Below, piece by piece: positions 42,840-54,029 of a DNA stretch of 64,000 bases (the first letter of the stretch is position 1; each line of letters begins with the position of its first letter). The position numbers were made by a program, and so were the translations under genes. The DNA comes from Agriotes lineatus (lineage: Eukaryota > Arthropoda > Insecta > Coleoptera > Elateridae). Location: assembly GCA_940337035.1 (NCBI GenBank), contig OW679195.1:173076015-173140014 (forward strand). The letters run 5' to 3'. Under the pieces are notes generated by a model. The model did no database searches, was not told the DNA's origin, and worked only from the letters and a program-made list of their open reading frames with translations.

Positions 42840-43920
42840 AGTTTCCACCACTTGGGGGTGGAATTTCAGAAATCCTCCCACTTTGTTCTAAGAGATATTT
42901 AGAAATTCGTGAAAACACGGTTTACCCCTTTTCACCCCTTAGGGGTGAAATTTCGAATTATCTATCAGTCTTATCCTGAAAGAACCCAGATCGAAAAAAA
43001 ATCATTTTAACCCCCTACCCCCCTTTCGGTTTTCCGTTTTTACCGCTTTAGGGGTGACATTTAAAAAAACTCTAAAACTCCTTTCTAAAGATTTGAAAAA
43101 CACATCTATACAGAGTGTTTCGGGAGGAAATGGAAATATTTTAAGGACATGTCTAGGACGCCAAAATAAGCAAAATAAGCTCATATGTTCAAGTCCGATT
43201 TTTATTTGTTTCAGAGATACTTTGATTAATTGTAATTTAAAAACTAAAGAAAAATTCATTACAAAACTAACAAAACAAAACAAAAATACACGAATTGCAT
43301 TAATTCACAACCCAATTTTCGAAAACATCACCGCCCACGTGGATACATTTATTTGTGCCTTTATAAATTGAACTAATGCTGCAGCGTTCATTAGAGCGAA
43401 TCATCGTTTACTAAAACTCGCTACTAGTTCAATTTATAAACGCGCGTTTTTTTTTTTGAAAATTTGTTGTGAATTAATGCAATTCGTGTATTTTTTTGTT
43501 TTGTTTTGTTATTTTTGTAATGAATTTTTCTTTAGTTTTTAAATTATAATTAATCAAAGTATCTCTGAAACAAATAAAAATCGGACTTGAACATATGAGC
43601 TTATTTTGCTTATTTTGGCTTCCTAGACATGTCCTTAAAATATTTCCATTTCCTCCCGAAACACCCTGTATACCAAAAAAGGATGCTCTAAATTAACAAT
43701 CCCAGGAGATACAAGGGGTTCTATACTTCACCCCGAATGCAGATTCGCACTTTAAGGATTGATTAGGGCAAAATCCCGAAATGCGTTTTTTAGATATATG
43801 CATTGGATACCTGTGCAAGCAAACACCAAGTCGATATCTTACCGGGTCTAAGAGATACTGAGGAATTCGTGAAAACACAATTTACCCCTTTTCATCCCTT
43901 TGAGAGTAAATTTTTCAAAA
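42840..43920. repeat. repeat with aggggtga motifs, split by a foldback element
   Basis: The phrase attcgtgaaaacac followed by tttaccccttttca occurs at 42905-42935 and again at 43867-43895. Both sit among other aggggtgaa-type words. The foldback element at 43111-43668 lies between. The repeat family is not identified. Confidence 0.5.
43111..43668. mobile_element. 558-bp foldback Tc1/mariner-type element
   Basis: TA at 43109-43110 and 43669-43670. Ends cagagtgtttcgggaggaaa (left) and ttcctcccgaaacaccctg (right). The arms pair almost completely for about 230 bases each. The unpaired middle itself contains tataaattgaacta and tagttcaatttata. Open frames inside are by-products of the palindrome. 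Confidence 0.85.
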
Positions 43921-45390
43921 AATAATTCAAAATGTTATTTACTTCGTTACATTTTTTATTATTTACCGACAATTAGTATTTTTAGAAATGTAAATTGGAT
44001 AAAGAAAAATCTCACTTAGACAACTGTAAGAAAACATTTACAGGATTTTTGTAACAGTAATTCATTAACAGATTAGAGTTTCTAGAAGCCATTTAAATAG
44101 ATTAAATAAAACATTTGAATACAGCTGTTTTAGTAATTAATTAAATGTTGAACTAGAGATAAATCAGTATGTTTTAATTTTGGATATTAAATTCTGAATT
44201 ATATTTTGGTTTTATTGGATTAAGGTTTATTTTTTTCCCCCTCATAAAATTAATAGTTAAACCTTTGTTCTATTTTTGTGTGAATCTTAACCTGGTAAGG
44301 CGTATTAGTTTTGTTCTAAAATTCAACATTTTTCTCCGCAGTAGTCCACTAATAAGTTTATCAGTAGGTAATATTTATATGTCATAGTTTACTGTTGTTG
44401 TTTCTTGATACGATTCATGTCATTAATCTTTTTGTCTGGCTTTCAAATATTTAATAATCCCCCTTTCGGTTACTTGAAATTTCTGTATTTGTTGATTAGT
44501 TTTTGTGTAAGTGAGTGAGACGTAATTGTTGAAAAATGTTTTCCTTTTTGTTCTCTTGATACAATTTTTAGGTTATAGGAAAAAAAAATTCCGTAAGTGA
44601 AAATGGGTGAGGTTACTTGTATTGTAATCCAAACTTGCTTTAATACTTCAATAACAGAGTAGTTGATTCTTCCTTCTTTTACATCGTGTCCGAATGTCAA
44701 GTTACAAGATTTACAACGGCATTAGTTCTTTGACCTTCATAATTCACGATTTTGGGTAGTTATTGAAAATTTTACTTAAACGGTTTATTCCGGCAATCTT
44801 TGTTGATTTTTTTATTTTGCTATGATTAGCACTTATCCGTCCGTATACGAACGTATATTCAATGGCTACTAAACATTAACGTAAACATTTCCGCTTAAAA
44901 TTTCTAATACTTCAACTTCTCTTTTCTACCACTCAACCCTTGCCAATAAAGAAATGAAATCTAATATTATATAGCGATATATACATAAAAACATATCAGG
45001 GCTCAATTATAATAAATAAAGTAAATTTACATTACTAATACCAGTCTGGAAATATTTCAGTGCTTGCTTAATAAAAAAGTATAAAATTTGAATTTGAATT
45101 GATTCACGGGTAAGCTTTTGAATGTGCTGTTAATACTGTAAATTTTAGTTATTTGATAAGAGAAACACCGTTTAAAAAATTCCGTTCTATGCAACAGTGG
45201 AGTTCGATTCAAGGGTACGCGAATCGAACATTAGATTGTGAACATCCGTGCGAAATTTAATCTTATTATATGAAAGTAAGGTGATCGAAAGATGAGAATT
45301 TTGTGATGAAGGCAAGCAGCATGTAACAATCTCTTGTTATCCATATTAACCATTTTAATTCCTGAAGTTTATAAGAAATATGTTGGTACT
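43921..45390. other. AT-rich interval, nothing recognised
   Basis: No gene, RNA or clear repeat was found. A minus-strand frame at 44470-44700 has no recognisable domain. Confidence 0.4.
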
Positions 45391-45399
45391 TGCGAATTC

Positions 45400-46909
45400 C
45401 AAAAATAAGTCTCATACAGTTTTGCATTTTTTGAAATTTTTGTGCATTGACTTTGTCAATAAATAATATATAGTATCGCAGTAATTAAAGTGAGATAGGA
45501 CCAAGGAGTTACATAACATCTTTTTTGTATTTACATTAATAACCTGTCTGCTGGAGTAAATTGTTTTGAGTGAATTGTAAGCCTTTTGTGTACATTTGTT
45601 TACACAGAGATTAAATTTTAAATTCTCATCTATTACAAGTCCAAGGTTTTTAACTGATTTACTCAGTTGTAATGGGGTGGAGTCAATAATAATTGAATAG
45701 AAATTATCAATAAATGCTTCTTTTAGTTTTTTGAGCAAAAAAGTACTACTTCTGTTTTGTGGGGATTTATGGTGAGTCCGTGTTTGTTGGAATAGTTAAT
45801 TAGGCTTCGCAAGTCTTCATTAACATTTTCCATTGCTGGTATAAAATCTTGTTTAGAAAATGAAAGCGTACAATTGAGTGTCGTCCGCGTAGAAATGATG
45901 TTTGAAGTACTTAATTACACTGTTTAGATTAAAAGTATAAATACAAAAGAGCAGGGGCTCCAAGATTGACCCCTGTGGAACTCCAGATTGTAAGTCTAAG
46001 AGATTCGATAACCTGCCATCAATTTTTACAGCTTGTTTTCTGTTTTCTAAGTAACTTTGAAAAAAGTTACAAGGCACTTCATCAAGACCAACATGGTATA
46101 AAATAGATAAGAGCAGAGCATGGTTAATGGTATCGAATACATAGAGTAATCAATGAGCGCCAATAGTGTCAATTTATTATCATCAGTTGCTTTTACTATG
46201 TCGTCAACAATGCAAGTTAAAGCCGTTTCGCAACTGTGACCTTTTTTGAATCCTGACTGAGTTTGTGGAATAATATTATTTAGAAGTAAAACATTTCGTA
46301 ACTGTTTGTCAACTATTTTTTCAATAATTTTTGAAATTGCTGGTTGAATACTAACTGGACGTAAAGACTTGTACTCTGCTGGATTTGACACGTTTGGAAT
46401 CGGTTTTATAATCGAATTTTTCCAAAGAGATAGGTATTTACCTTCAATTAGGCAACTGTTAATAATATTAGTTATGTGGGGCAGTATTACGGGACATGAT
46501 AGTTTCAGGATTAAGTCGGAGCCTTCTGCCTTTGACGTGAGAGATTTGATAATACTTAGTATTTCCCGTTGATCCACTAAGGTAAATGAGAAAAATGAAT
46601 TCGTGAGCAAGCCTCTCAGAGTTATTATAAAACGAAATCATTTCGTCCACGTTTTTCACTAACGCAAGATTACTGTTAATGAACTAGTTATTAATTTCAT
46701 TTACGTTTTTTAGTTGATCAGGTAAATCTACATGTTTGTTATTACCAAAAATATTTGAAGCTTTTAACATTCGCCACATATTGCTTGAGGAGTTTTAATT
46801 GTGTGTTCTAAATACGCTTTTTTTAATTTCTAATAGCTGTTGTTACTATATTGCGTAGCCGTTGATAATATGCTCTGTCCTCGTCCAGTTTAGTATTTTT
46901 GTACCTATA
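45400..46909 (-). pseudogene. CR1/L2-like LINE reverse transcriptase, broken
   Basis: From 46909 downwards: a linker with YKNTKLDEDRAYYQRLRNIV, then 46610-46047 with WKNSIIKPIPNVSNPAEYKS, LRPVSIQPAISKIIEKIV and SGFKKGHSCETALTCIVDDI. Motif A is damaged (LLALIDYS, then a shift). Bases 46077-45853 hold SGVPQGSILEPLLFCIYTFN and the catalytic HFYADDTQLY. Bases 45738-45412 give the thumb region with KNLGLVIDENLKF and SHFNYCDTIY. These motifs are typical of CR1/L2-type LINEs. Frameshifts lie near 46150 and 45780-45850. Confidence 0.85.
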
Positions 46910-47148
46910 GAGCGTCTCAGGGTGACAAGACAGCGTGGAGAGGATAGGGAATGCTTTCCTTATGGGAATTTCGCTCCGACGTTGCCAGTTCTATGCAACG
47001 GGTGATGGTATAAGTTGACCGAAATAAACGAAAACCAGAAGTTCCCAATAAGTTCTCACGCAAAATTTTAATTCAGAAAGCATCATTTGTAGTTCAGATT
47101 AATCAGTTTGAGAAAGTATAATTTGTAATTCAGAAACCATTATTTATA

Positions 47149-47424
47149 CAGGGTGATTTATAATAGGTGTAAAACACTTTACTATCTTGTTCCGGAAGTA
47201 ATTTTAAGATAAAAATGTCATATGGACATAGGTGATATTCCAATTAGTTACAGAACTACAACAGATTTAAATTTTAGTGAATTAGTAATGATTATTAAAG
47301 AACAATTTCAAAACATAAGTAAAAACAAATTGGAATATGACCTATGTGCATATGACATTTTTATCTTAAAATTACTTCCGGAACAAGATAGTAAAGTGTT
47401 TTACACCTATTATAAATCATCCTG
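47149..47424. mobile_element. 276-bp Tc1/mariner-type MITE
   Basis: TA at 47147-47148 and 47425-47426. Ends cagggtgatttataataggt and its complement pair over about 65 bases, continuing through gttccggaagtaattttaag. The plus-strand frame inside is a product of the inverted ends and has no domain. Confidence 0.85.
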
Positions 47425-47689
47425 TATAGAAGATTATAAATAATTAATACCTATATCTTATCATTTTTAAAACTGAAGTAATTTACTGCACATCAGGTTT
47501 AACGTCTGCTGTATGCATCAAATTGGTTCTTAATTACAACCATAATGAGGGTGACAAATTTGTACTTCCAAAAGTTTGAGTGATTCATAACTACTTTCTA
47601 ATGCAAAATAAATTAATAAGCCATTAGGGTAATTTTTGTACAAAATATGTTTAGTCTTCATCTGTTCTCAGAGCCTGTTGACATATTCC

Positions 47690-48331
47690 ATTCCAGAAGA
47701 AATTGCAAAAAGGCACAATGTGAAGATCTTGAGACTCCCGCCCTACCATTGCGAACTGAATCCTATAGAATTGGTGTGGAGTGAAGTAAAAAGGTATTTA
47801 ATTTAAATATTGTCGTAAACACTGTTTAATTTTGGCATTTATTGAATTGTAATGCAGCAAAAGCTTCCAAAATGTCATTTAAATAAATTTTTAATGTTAT
47901 CAAAGATCGACACCCAAGATATTATAAATACATAATTAAATTAAACATCCTTTGCTTAATTAGTTTATTGTCCATAATTTTCTTATTTAAAATTATAACA
48001 TCCACGATTTATCACCATATTTTTTAATTATTTATTATTAATCTTTAAAAAGTAAATTTAATGCACAATTAAGCGGATTTTTTTAAGGTACGTAGCCGGA
48101 CATAACACGAATTTTAAGGAGAATGAAGTCCGAAATTTAATCAGTGAAGCATATTTGGGAGTTACGCCAGAAAAATGGAAGAACTATGTAAATCACGTAA
48201 TAGCAACAGAAAGGACAATGTGGGAAGTCGATAATTTGTTAGAAGATATAGAACCAATTATTATAAATATAAATGATGCAGATAGTGATAGTGACATTAA
48301 TAGTGAAGCGAACAATAGTGACAGCGAGTAG
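47690..48331 (+). pseudogene. C-terminal exons of an IS630/Tc1-type transposase
   Basis: The first exon piece (47690-47793) encodes AKRHNVKILRLPPYHCELN followed by PIELVWSEVKR, with the catalytic glutamate in N-P-I-E. An intron runs from gtatttaat (47794) to ttttttaag (48087). The second piece (48088-48331) gives VAGHNTNFKENEVRNLISEA, a helical end and an acidic tail (DADSDSDINSEANNSDSE) before a stop. It is the same family as the minus-strand copy at 10192-11370, including the acidic tail. The N-terminal exons are missing. Confidence 0.75.
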
Positions 48332-48689
48332 TGATACACGAATTGTACAATTTTTAAACTTTACAATTAAAAATTATAATCAGTTACTGTTTTTTCCAAT
48401 TTCTATTTTAAATATATAAACTCGATTGCCGTGAAACACATATTCGTTTTATTTATTTTTACCGGCTATCAAATCCACTAAATTTGGCGAATTTTATGCT
48501 TGTTAAAACCTAATTTTACTCATTAAAAAACTGACAAGTTCCGATTAAAAGAATTATGTGTTTGTGATAACGGAGATCCTACTGTACGTAATTGTTTCGT
48601 TCTTAAACTTGTTTGAATGCCACTGACAAAACGTACCAGGTAATGAGGGATTATAGTTAAGCTGTCTCTATTACAATAGCCGGATTTGT

Positions 48690-49640
48690 TTGTCTGTGAT
48701 GGGGGCATATTTTCTACAGAACACTTTTGTGGAGACATATGGCATCGCTGTTTGCCATAAGGCCCTGTACTGTTTAGTCACCCTGAGACGCAGTATAGTA
48801 ATATATGGGGCATGTGAATTGATAAGGTCGACAATAGTATGTGTAAAGAATTCCACCTTTTCATTAATATCACGAATATAGAAAATTTCATCCAACTGGG
48901 TAGAGTTTAGATCCGTTGTAAATTGACCAATATTAATATTTTTGTAATCGCGATATGTTAAAAACTTTTGAGTGGTTGATTCATTTATTTTAAAGATGCA
49001 TGATAACTTTTCATGATCCGTTAGACCATCTACGCTTTCAACCCTCACTTCGCTTATAATATCCATCTTGTTAACAAAAATAACATCAAGTAAAGTTTTA
49101 GTTAGTTTGGTGATTCTAGTTGGTTCGTCAATAGTTTGTTGCAAATTAAGGCCCATTGTCATGTCCAGCAAATCACTACAGTATTTGTTAGTTAAATCTA
49201 GCATGTCAAAATTTAAATCTCCACAAAAAAGTTTCATAACAAGGTATCAACATTGGTAATGTTGTTTCTAATTCATCAATAAACATCTTTTTATCACATA
49301 TTTCTGACCTATAGCCAACGCCAAATGCAGTACAAGTTTTATTTAATTGAAGGGAAATCCAACATTGCTCTATGCTGCCTGCCATATCAATGAACCTAAA
49401 AATATAAATATTTTTTATATAAAACGCAACACCTCCCCCACCTCGTCCATTGCGATCGCGTCTAATTATTGAGTATCCTGGAATGCTTACAGAAGCATCA
49501 CTGATATTGAGTGTGAACCATGTTTCACTAATTGCAAGAATATCAGGATCCTCCTCGGCTACAATTTATTTTATTCTCATTAGGTGAGCAGGTAGGGATC
49601 TTGCATTCAGATGCAATAATTTAATAAGTGTAAAACTTGA
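48690..49640 (-). pseudogene. LINE apurinic-type endonuclease domain, broken
   Basis: Two frames on the minus strand. Bases 49640-49260 read DILAISETWFT (catalytic glutamate), GYSIIRRDRNGRGGGGVAFY and a following beta strand. Bases 49237-48800 read LFCGDLNFDML (G-D-x-N motif), DVIFVNK and LTDHEKLSCIF (the S/T-D-H motif, catalytic histidine). The order and motifs are those of the exonuclease-endonuclease-phosphatase fold found first in CR1/L2 and jockey polyproteins. A shift lies near 49240. Bases 49660-50100 beyond it hold nothing recognised. Confidence 0.85.
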
Positions 49641-50103
49641 CATATTTTACTTAAATATGTAAATGACACTAACATGACTGAATATTACAGAATGGTGCAT
49701 GTAACAAAAAGTAAAGGTTTTATTAAATAGCAAATAAAAGGCTTTCAAAACTTTATCACAACAGGTGAGTGCAGACACGCACACAATCTAAAATAAGACA
49801 AATTTTACGAATATACTAAAATGCTAGCGTTGCCAGGTATTAGAAAAATGTTGAGAGGTGATTCCACTGCCGCTGTGAAAAAACTAAATACTTATACAAG
49901 TTCGTTGAGGTCGGAAAGCGATTTAACTTTATGAATATTAACATCTTGTTTAATAAACTTACTCCGTAAAATGTCCACACATTTTTGATGCCAAATCCTA
50001 TTAACATAAGATCATTTTTCGAAATCATATTATTATCAATATGACATTTTCGTTATCCTGAACACTTTAAAAGACTGACCAAAATTCTGCGAGAAAACTT
50101 AAT

Positions 50104-50355
50104 GTGTATGCCTGCGCCGGAGGTACAGGTTTAGCCTTAAAAGGTGGGCATACACTATACGGTTTACCGACAGGCAGGCCTTCCGGCTTGCAAACACCAA
50201 CTACTCAACCAAGTCTACAGCAAAAAGGTGCAGCCAGAAAAACATCGATAAGGAAGCGCCTCCAAAAAGAGGCCGTCAGAAGAACATCGATAAGGCAGCG
50301 GTCATCAACATCAAAAACCAATGGAATTCTGGATTGGGAGCGTCTTAAACTTTAA
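50104..50355 (+). pseudogene. short open frame resembling a Pif1-type helicase remnant
   Basis: The 83-residue frame begins with GTGLALKGGHTLYGLPTGRP, similar to the T-G-x-A-x-x-x-x-x-G-G-x-T-x-H segment that follows the Walker A site in Pif1-like helicases, including those of Helitrons. The rest is basic and repetitive: KTSIRKRLQKEAV followed by RRTSIRQR. No Walker A site remains. The resemblance is suggestive only. Confidence 0.25.
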
Positions 50356-50589
50356 AATACCACAAATGAAATTGGTTCTACGATTCCTTGTAAACGAATT
50401 CTGTTTTATTACTTGCAGCCTTTTTAATTTGAAATGTTATGCACCTCAAACTACAGTTTTGTAAATTGGCTAAGTGATTTTTAGAAAATAAGACAGTCAA
50501 CTGTACATTTTATTTTTATATTATTAAATATTCTACGAAATAATAACAATATATTTGTTTATCACAAAGTATTTGTGTTATTTATTTCT

Positions 50590-51620
50590 ACCCTGTTTTT
50601 GTTTTTCAGGAATCTGCAATAATGAAAAAATCTAAAAACTCAAATATTAGTATTTGAAGCTATTTTACAGATACAAACTGGCGAGAATATAAATATAATA
50701 TAAATCAAACTACAATTTCATAATAGCGTGATGTAATTTAAAAAAAATGCGATTCATTTGAATTTTGAACGATGCAATTGATAAAAAACTGTTTTTGTAA
50801 AACGAATTGTGATAATTTTAAGTGAAAATATTTCGAATTGCGTGTGTTTTATTCAAATTTATGTTAATTTGTGTCAACATACATATATTTTCATCAAAAG
50901 TACAAGAATTTTGTAATAAAAATGAATAACGAGCCTACGTAACTGAAATTTTGCTTCTAGAAATGACGGTGTCAGAACATTTTTCAACAAAATTGCGTAT
51001 TTTTATTCAAATTTAAGCGCATGTTGCATAACAAATATCGTTTTTGTTGAATTTTCAGGGGCATGATGTCGATTTTTGTATAATTTTAAGTTATATGATG
51101 TCGAATTGAGTGATTTTTATGCAAATTTATGTTAATTTGTGGTCAACATACATATATTTTCATCAATTGTACAAGAAAGTTGTAATAAAAATGCACAACG
51201 AGCCTACGTAACTGAAATTTTGCTTCTAGAAATTATGGTAGCAGAAAATTTTTCAATGAAAGTTAAACAAAAATGTCGTTTTTTGTATAATTTAAGTGAC
51301 TTTTGTATAATTTTATGTGACATGATAATAAATTTGAATAAAAATATCGTTTTTTGTATAATTTTAAGTGACTTTTGTATAATTTTATGTGACATGATGT
51401 TAAATTTGAATAAAAATATCGTGTTTTGTATAATTTCAAGTGACATGATGTCGATTTTTGTAAAATTTTAAGTTCAAATATTAGTATTTGAAGCTATTTT
51501 ACAGATACAAAGTGGCGAAAATTCATATAAATCAAGCTACGATTTCATAATTGCGTGATTTAATTTAAAAAATTGCGGTTTATCTGAATTTTGAGCGATG
51601 CAATTTATAAAAAGTCTAAA
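50590..51620. repeat. satellite-like AT-rich repeat array
   Basis: The 150-bp text at 50640-50790 (caaatattagtatttgaagc ... gatgcaatt) recurs at 51474-51615. A second unit (caacatacatatattttcat ... ttgcttctagaaat) recurs at 50875-50965 and 51143-51233. Between 51275 and 51470 a third unit of about 80 bp (tgtataattttatgtgacat) is tandem, nearly three times. Long open frames on both strands here come from the repeats. From 51640 to 52235 nothing is recognised. Confidence 0.75.
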
Positions 51621-52244
51621 ACATTTGTACTAAAACTATTTTTACCACAATTTTCGTTATTATAAAATTGTTTTGTAAAACGAATTCTGATTTTCACAGG
51701 TGGACTATATCGAAACATTTTGCGTTTAAATTAAATCAGTGTTTGATCGATAACATTTTTGTAAATTGACCAAGCAACTGTCAAATAAAATTACGTAATG
51801 TTCACAACTCGCAACATCAAATCTTGCTCGTTAGGAGGTCCGCGCTAAATTTGCCGACGACAAGTCGCGACCTGCCTGGTGGATACAGTCAAAAGCTATA
51901 AAAATAATTATAAGTATGATCAAAATAATTTAGTCAGCTAAAATAAATTTCATTGTAGTGTTTTTAAATTATTTGATTTAAATATTTGATGCATAATTCA
52001 GGGGTCGATGAAATATAGTCGGAAAATTAATTTTACATTTTTAAAATATAAGCTATAGCACAAAAATATCACAGCAACGACGGGAACTATAGCGTTGGGG
52101 CGAATGATAATAATACATAATTAAATGAAGCAAGAGCGCTTACGATGCCAGAACGAAATGAAACTATGTAAATTAATTAGCTTATTCAAAATGTGTAAAT
52201 GGGCGGGAGGATATACCCGTGTGAAATACCTTAGCCCTGCAAGG

Positions 52245-52335
52245 CTCACTGTAGCTCAGGGGTAGAGGGCCTGCCTACCAATGCAAACGAAGTCGGTTCG
52301 AATCCGACCTGGGGACGCGGCAAAAAGCTTTTTTT
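52245..52335 (+). mobile_element. tRNA-derived SINE head
   Basis: A box tagctcaggggtagagg and a perfect T arm (gtcgg ttcgaat ccgac) at tRNA spacing, with a T run (agctttttttt) after it. The acceptor and anticodon stems do not pair well, so it is not a functional tRNA gene. Confidence 0.6.
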
Positions 52336-52408
52336 TAAATTAAATAAAAGAATGCAAGAGAGAGCGGGAAAAGCCAAAGAAGAATAGCAAATAAATGAAA
52401 GGATCAAG

Positions 52409-52885
52409 ATGGGAAACAGAGCATACTGGAAGTATCAAAGACTGCTAAAAGACAGAAACCTTGGTAAAGACACCAAAATAAAGATATACAAAGCAGCAAT
52501 CCGACCAGTAATAAGAAGACGAAGAGCGACGAAGAATAATAGAAAGGAAGATAATGAGGAAAATCTTAGGACCAAAAAAGACCCCGGAAGGAGAACTCAG
52601 ACCACTTATGAACCACGAAATAAATCACTTAAACAAGAACGAAGACATAGTCCGATTTATAAAAGCCCAGAGAATAAGATGATTTGGCCACATCCAACGT
52701 AGAAGTGAGAGCTCAGTCATAAAGAAGATAACTAATTGGAAACCCGAAGCCACCAGACACAGAGAAAGATCTAAACTTAGATGGAAGACCAAGTTATAAA
52801 AGTCATACACAAGATGAAAATAGTGGACTGGAGAAGAAAGACTAAGGACCGGAAGGATGGAATAAAATAGCAAATACAGCAAAAA
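52409..52885 (+). pseudogene. C-terminal end of an RTE-type LINE polyprotein
   Basis: The thumb and C-terminal region only. GNRAYWKYQRLLKDRNLG and TKIKIYKAAIRPV are the usual thumb motifs. After a shift near 52510 the text continues in other frames through KILGPKKTPEG, RIRWFGHIQRRS (here with shifts) and LRWKTQ to about 52885. The reverse transcriptase core is absent. It sits directly before the Transib reading frame. Confidence 0.7.
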
Positions 52886-53861
52886 CAAACATTAATCTAT
52901 AAATGGAGAAAGAATGAAACTAGAACATGCGGACCAATCCACCGCGGAAACCGGATTAGGTTACGGTCGCCCATCTAAACAATTTAACGATTGTTCTGAT
53001 GTGGTAAAGCGTAGAAAAACTAAAAAACTGCGAACTACAAAATCTGCTGACGAAATGACTTATGCCACAATAATGACATTGCGAGAAGAGGGCGATGAAG
53101 CGGCTGCTAAATTGCTTAAAGAATCTGTGACCATAACTCCATCAACATCACGTGCTAAACGCATTTTAAGAAAATGAAAACTGTAGATCCAAATCAGTCT
53201 GCATATACTTCGGAAGAGGCTTTGTCACTTGTAATTTCGTTAAGTTTAACGAAACACCAGTATCTTACTCTAACGATCAGCTTCGCTTCACGGGCACACT
53301 AATTTTTATCCATCATACCATGGTGTGCTGGATATGAAAAAACATTTATATCTAAAAGGTACTTTACCTATACTGTTGGGTGTCAAGATAGGTACTTATC
53401 ACATGAATTTTTACTTCTAGGTATTATTTCCACGGAAAAAAATTGCGAAGTTCCTCTTCAAACCCTCCTCAACAAAACATGTGAAAGTATTTTGAAAACA
53501 ATACCGTCAGAAAGCAAACCCGATAGGTTTTTAAATTTGATTTGCAAATGGGGCTTTGATGGGAGCTCTGGGTATACGACATATAAACAAATATCCAACA
53601 CGTCAGAAGAGAGTGTATTTGTTACATCTGTAGTACCATTACGATTAGTGGATGAAAATAGTTCAAATGTTTTTTTGGAAAAATCCCAACCCTGCCTCGA
53701 AGAGATTTTGCCGGCCGATAAGACTTCAGTGGATTCATGAAACCCAAGAGATTTCTAAAGCTGAGGAAGATTACATAAACCAGCAAATTAACTTATTGCC
53801 ATTTGATTCGGAATTCGGCCGAATTAAATTTACACTGTCACTGACAATGGTTGATGGAAAG

Positions 53862-53921
53862 GTAAATTAATAAAAAAATGAACGAAAAATTGAATTTATA
53901 CTCAAAATATGACAATTACAG
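53862..53921 (+). other. 60-bp intron in the Transib transposase
   Basis: Donor aaag|gtaaat and acceptor attacag|gtatgc. Joining gives D-G-K-V-C-S-A, which fits the usual text after the second catalytic aspartate. A shift follows a few codons later. Confidence 0.6.
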
Positions 53922-54029
53922 GTATGCAGTGCAATTGGCTAGCACTTTCAGTATGAGGTGTTATATATGTAATGCCCCAATTTCACATTTTAATGATATT
54001 GAACATATCCGTTCTCGACCTCTTCTTCT

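Larger units (their letters stand above)
46910..48793 (+). mobile_element. composite DNA transposon inserted in the LINE
   Basis: Ends: gcgtctcagggtgacaagac at 46912 and, inverted, gtcaccctgagacgc ending at 48791. They match over 15 bases. TATA occurs directly outside both ends (46906-46909, 48794-48797). Inside are a TA-flanked MITE (47149-47424), the last two exons of a DDE transposase (47690-48331) and, at about 48520-48596, a word like a pogo/Tigger end (ggagatcctactgta). These parts may be separate insertions stacked together. Confidence 0.5.
45400..49640 (-). mobile_element. CR1/L2-like LINE interrupted by a composite DNA transposon
   Basis: On the minus strand, the endonuclease domain lies at 49640-48690 and the reverse transcriptase at 46909-45400. 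The interval 46910-48793 interrupts them and is bounded by inverted repeats and a TATA duplication. LINE motifs agree on both sides, so it was once a single element of at least 2.4 kb, 5' truncated or with its first frame lost. Confidence 0.75.

Noticed and set aside
43054..43371. Plus-strand frame of 105 residues and the opposing minus frame
   Set aside because: Both lie in the arms of the 558-bp foldback element.
47222..47443. Open frame of 73 residues
   Set aside because: It is contained almost entirely in a TA-flanked MITE with long inverted ends.
51139..51471. Open frames of 110 and 80 residues on opposite strands
   Set aside because: The repeated peptide text (IILCDMI, SHKIIQKS) arises from tandem satellite units.
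50590..51620. Repeated blocks that could suggest a CRISPR array
   Set aside because: Units are long, diverged and without unique spacers of constant length.
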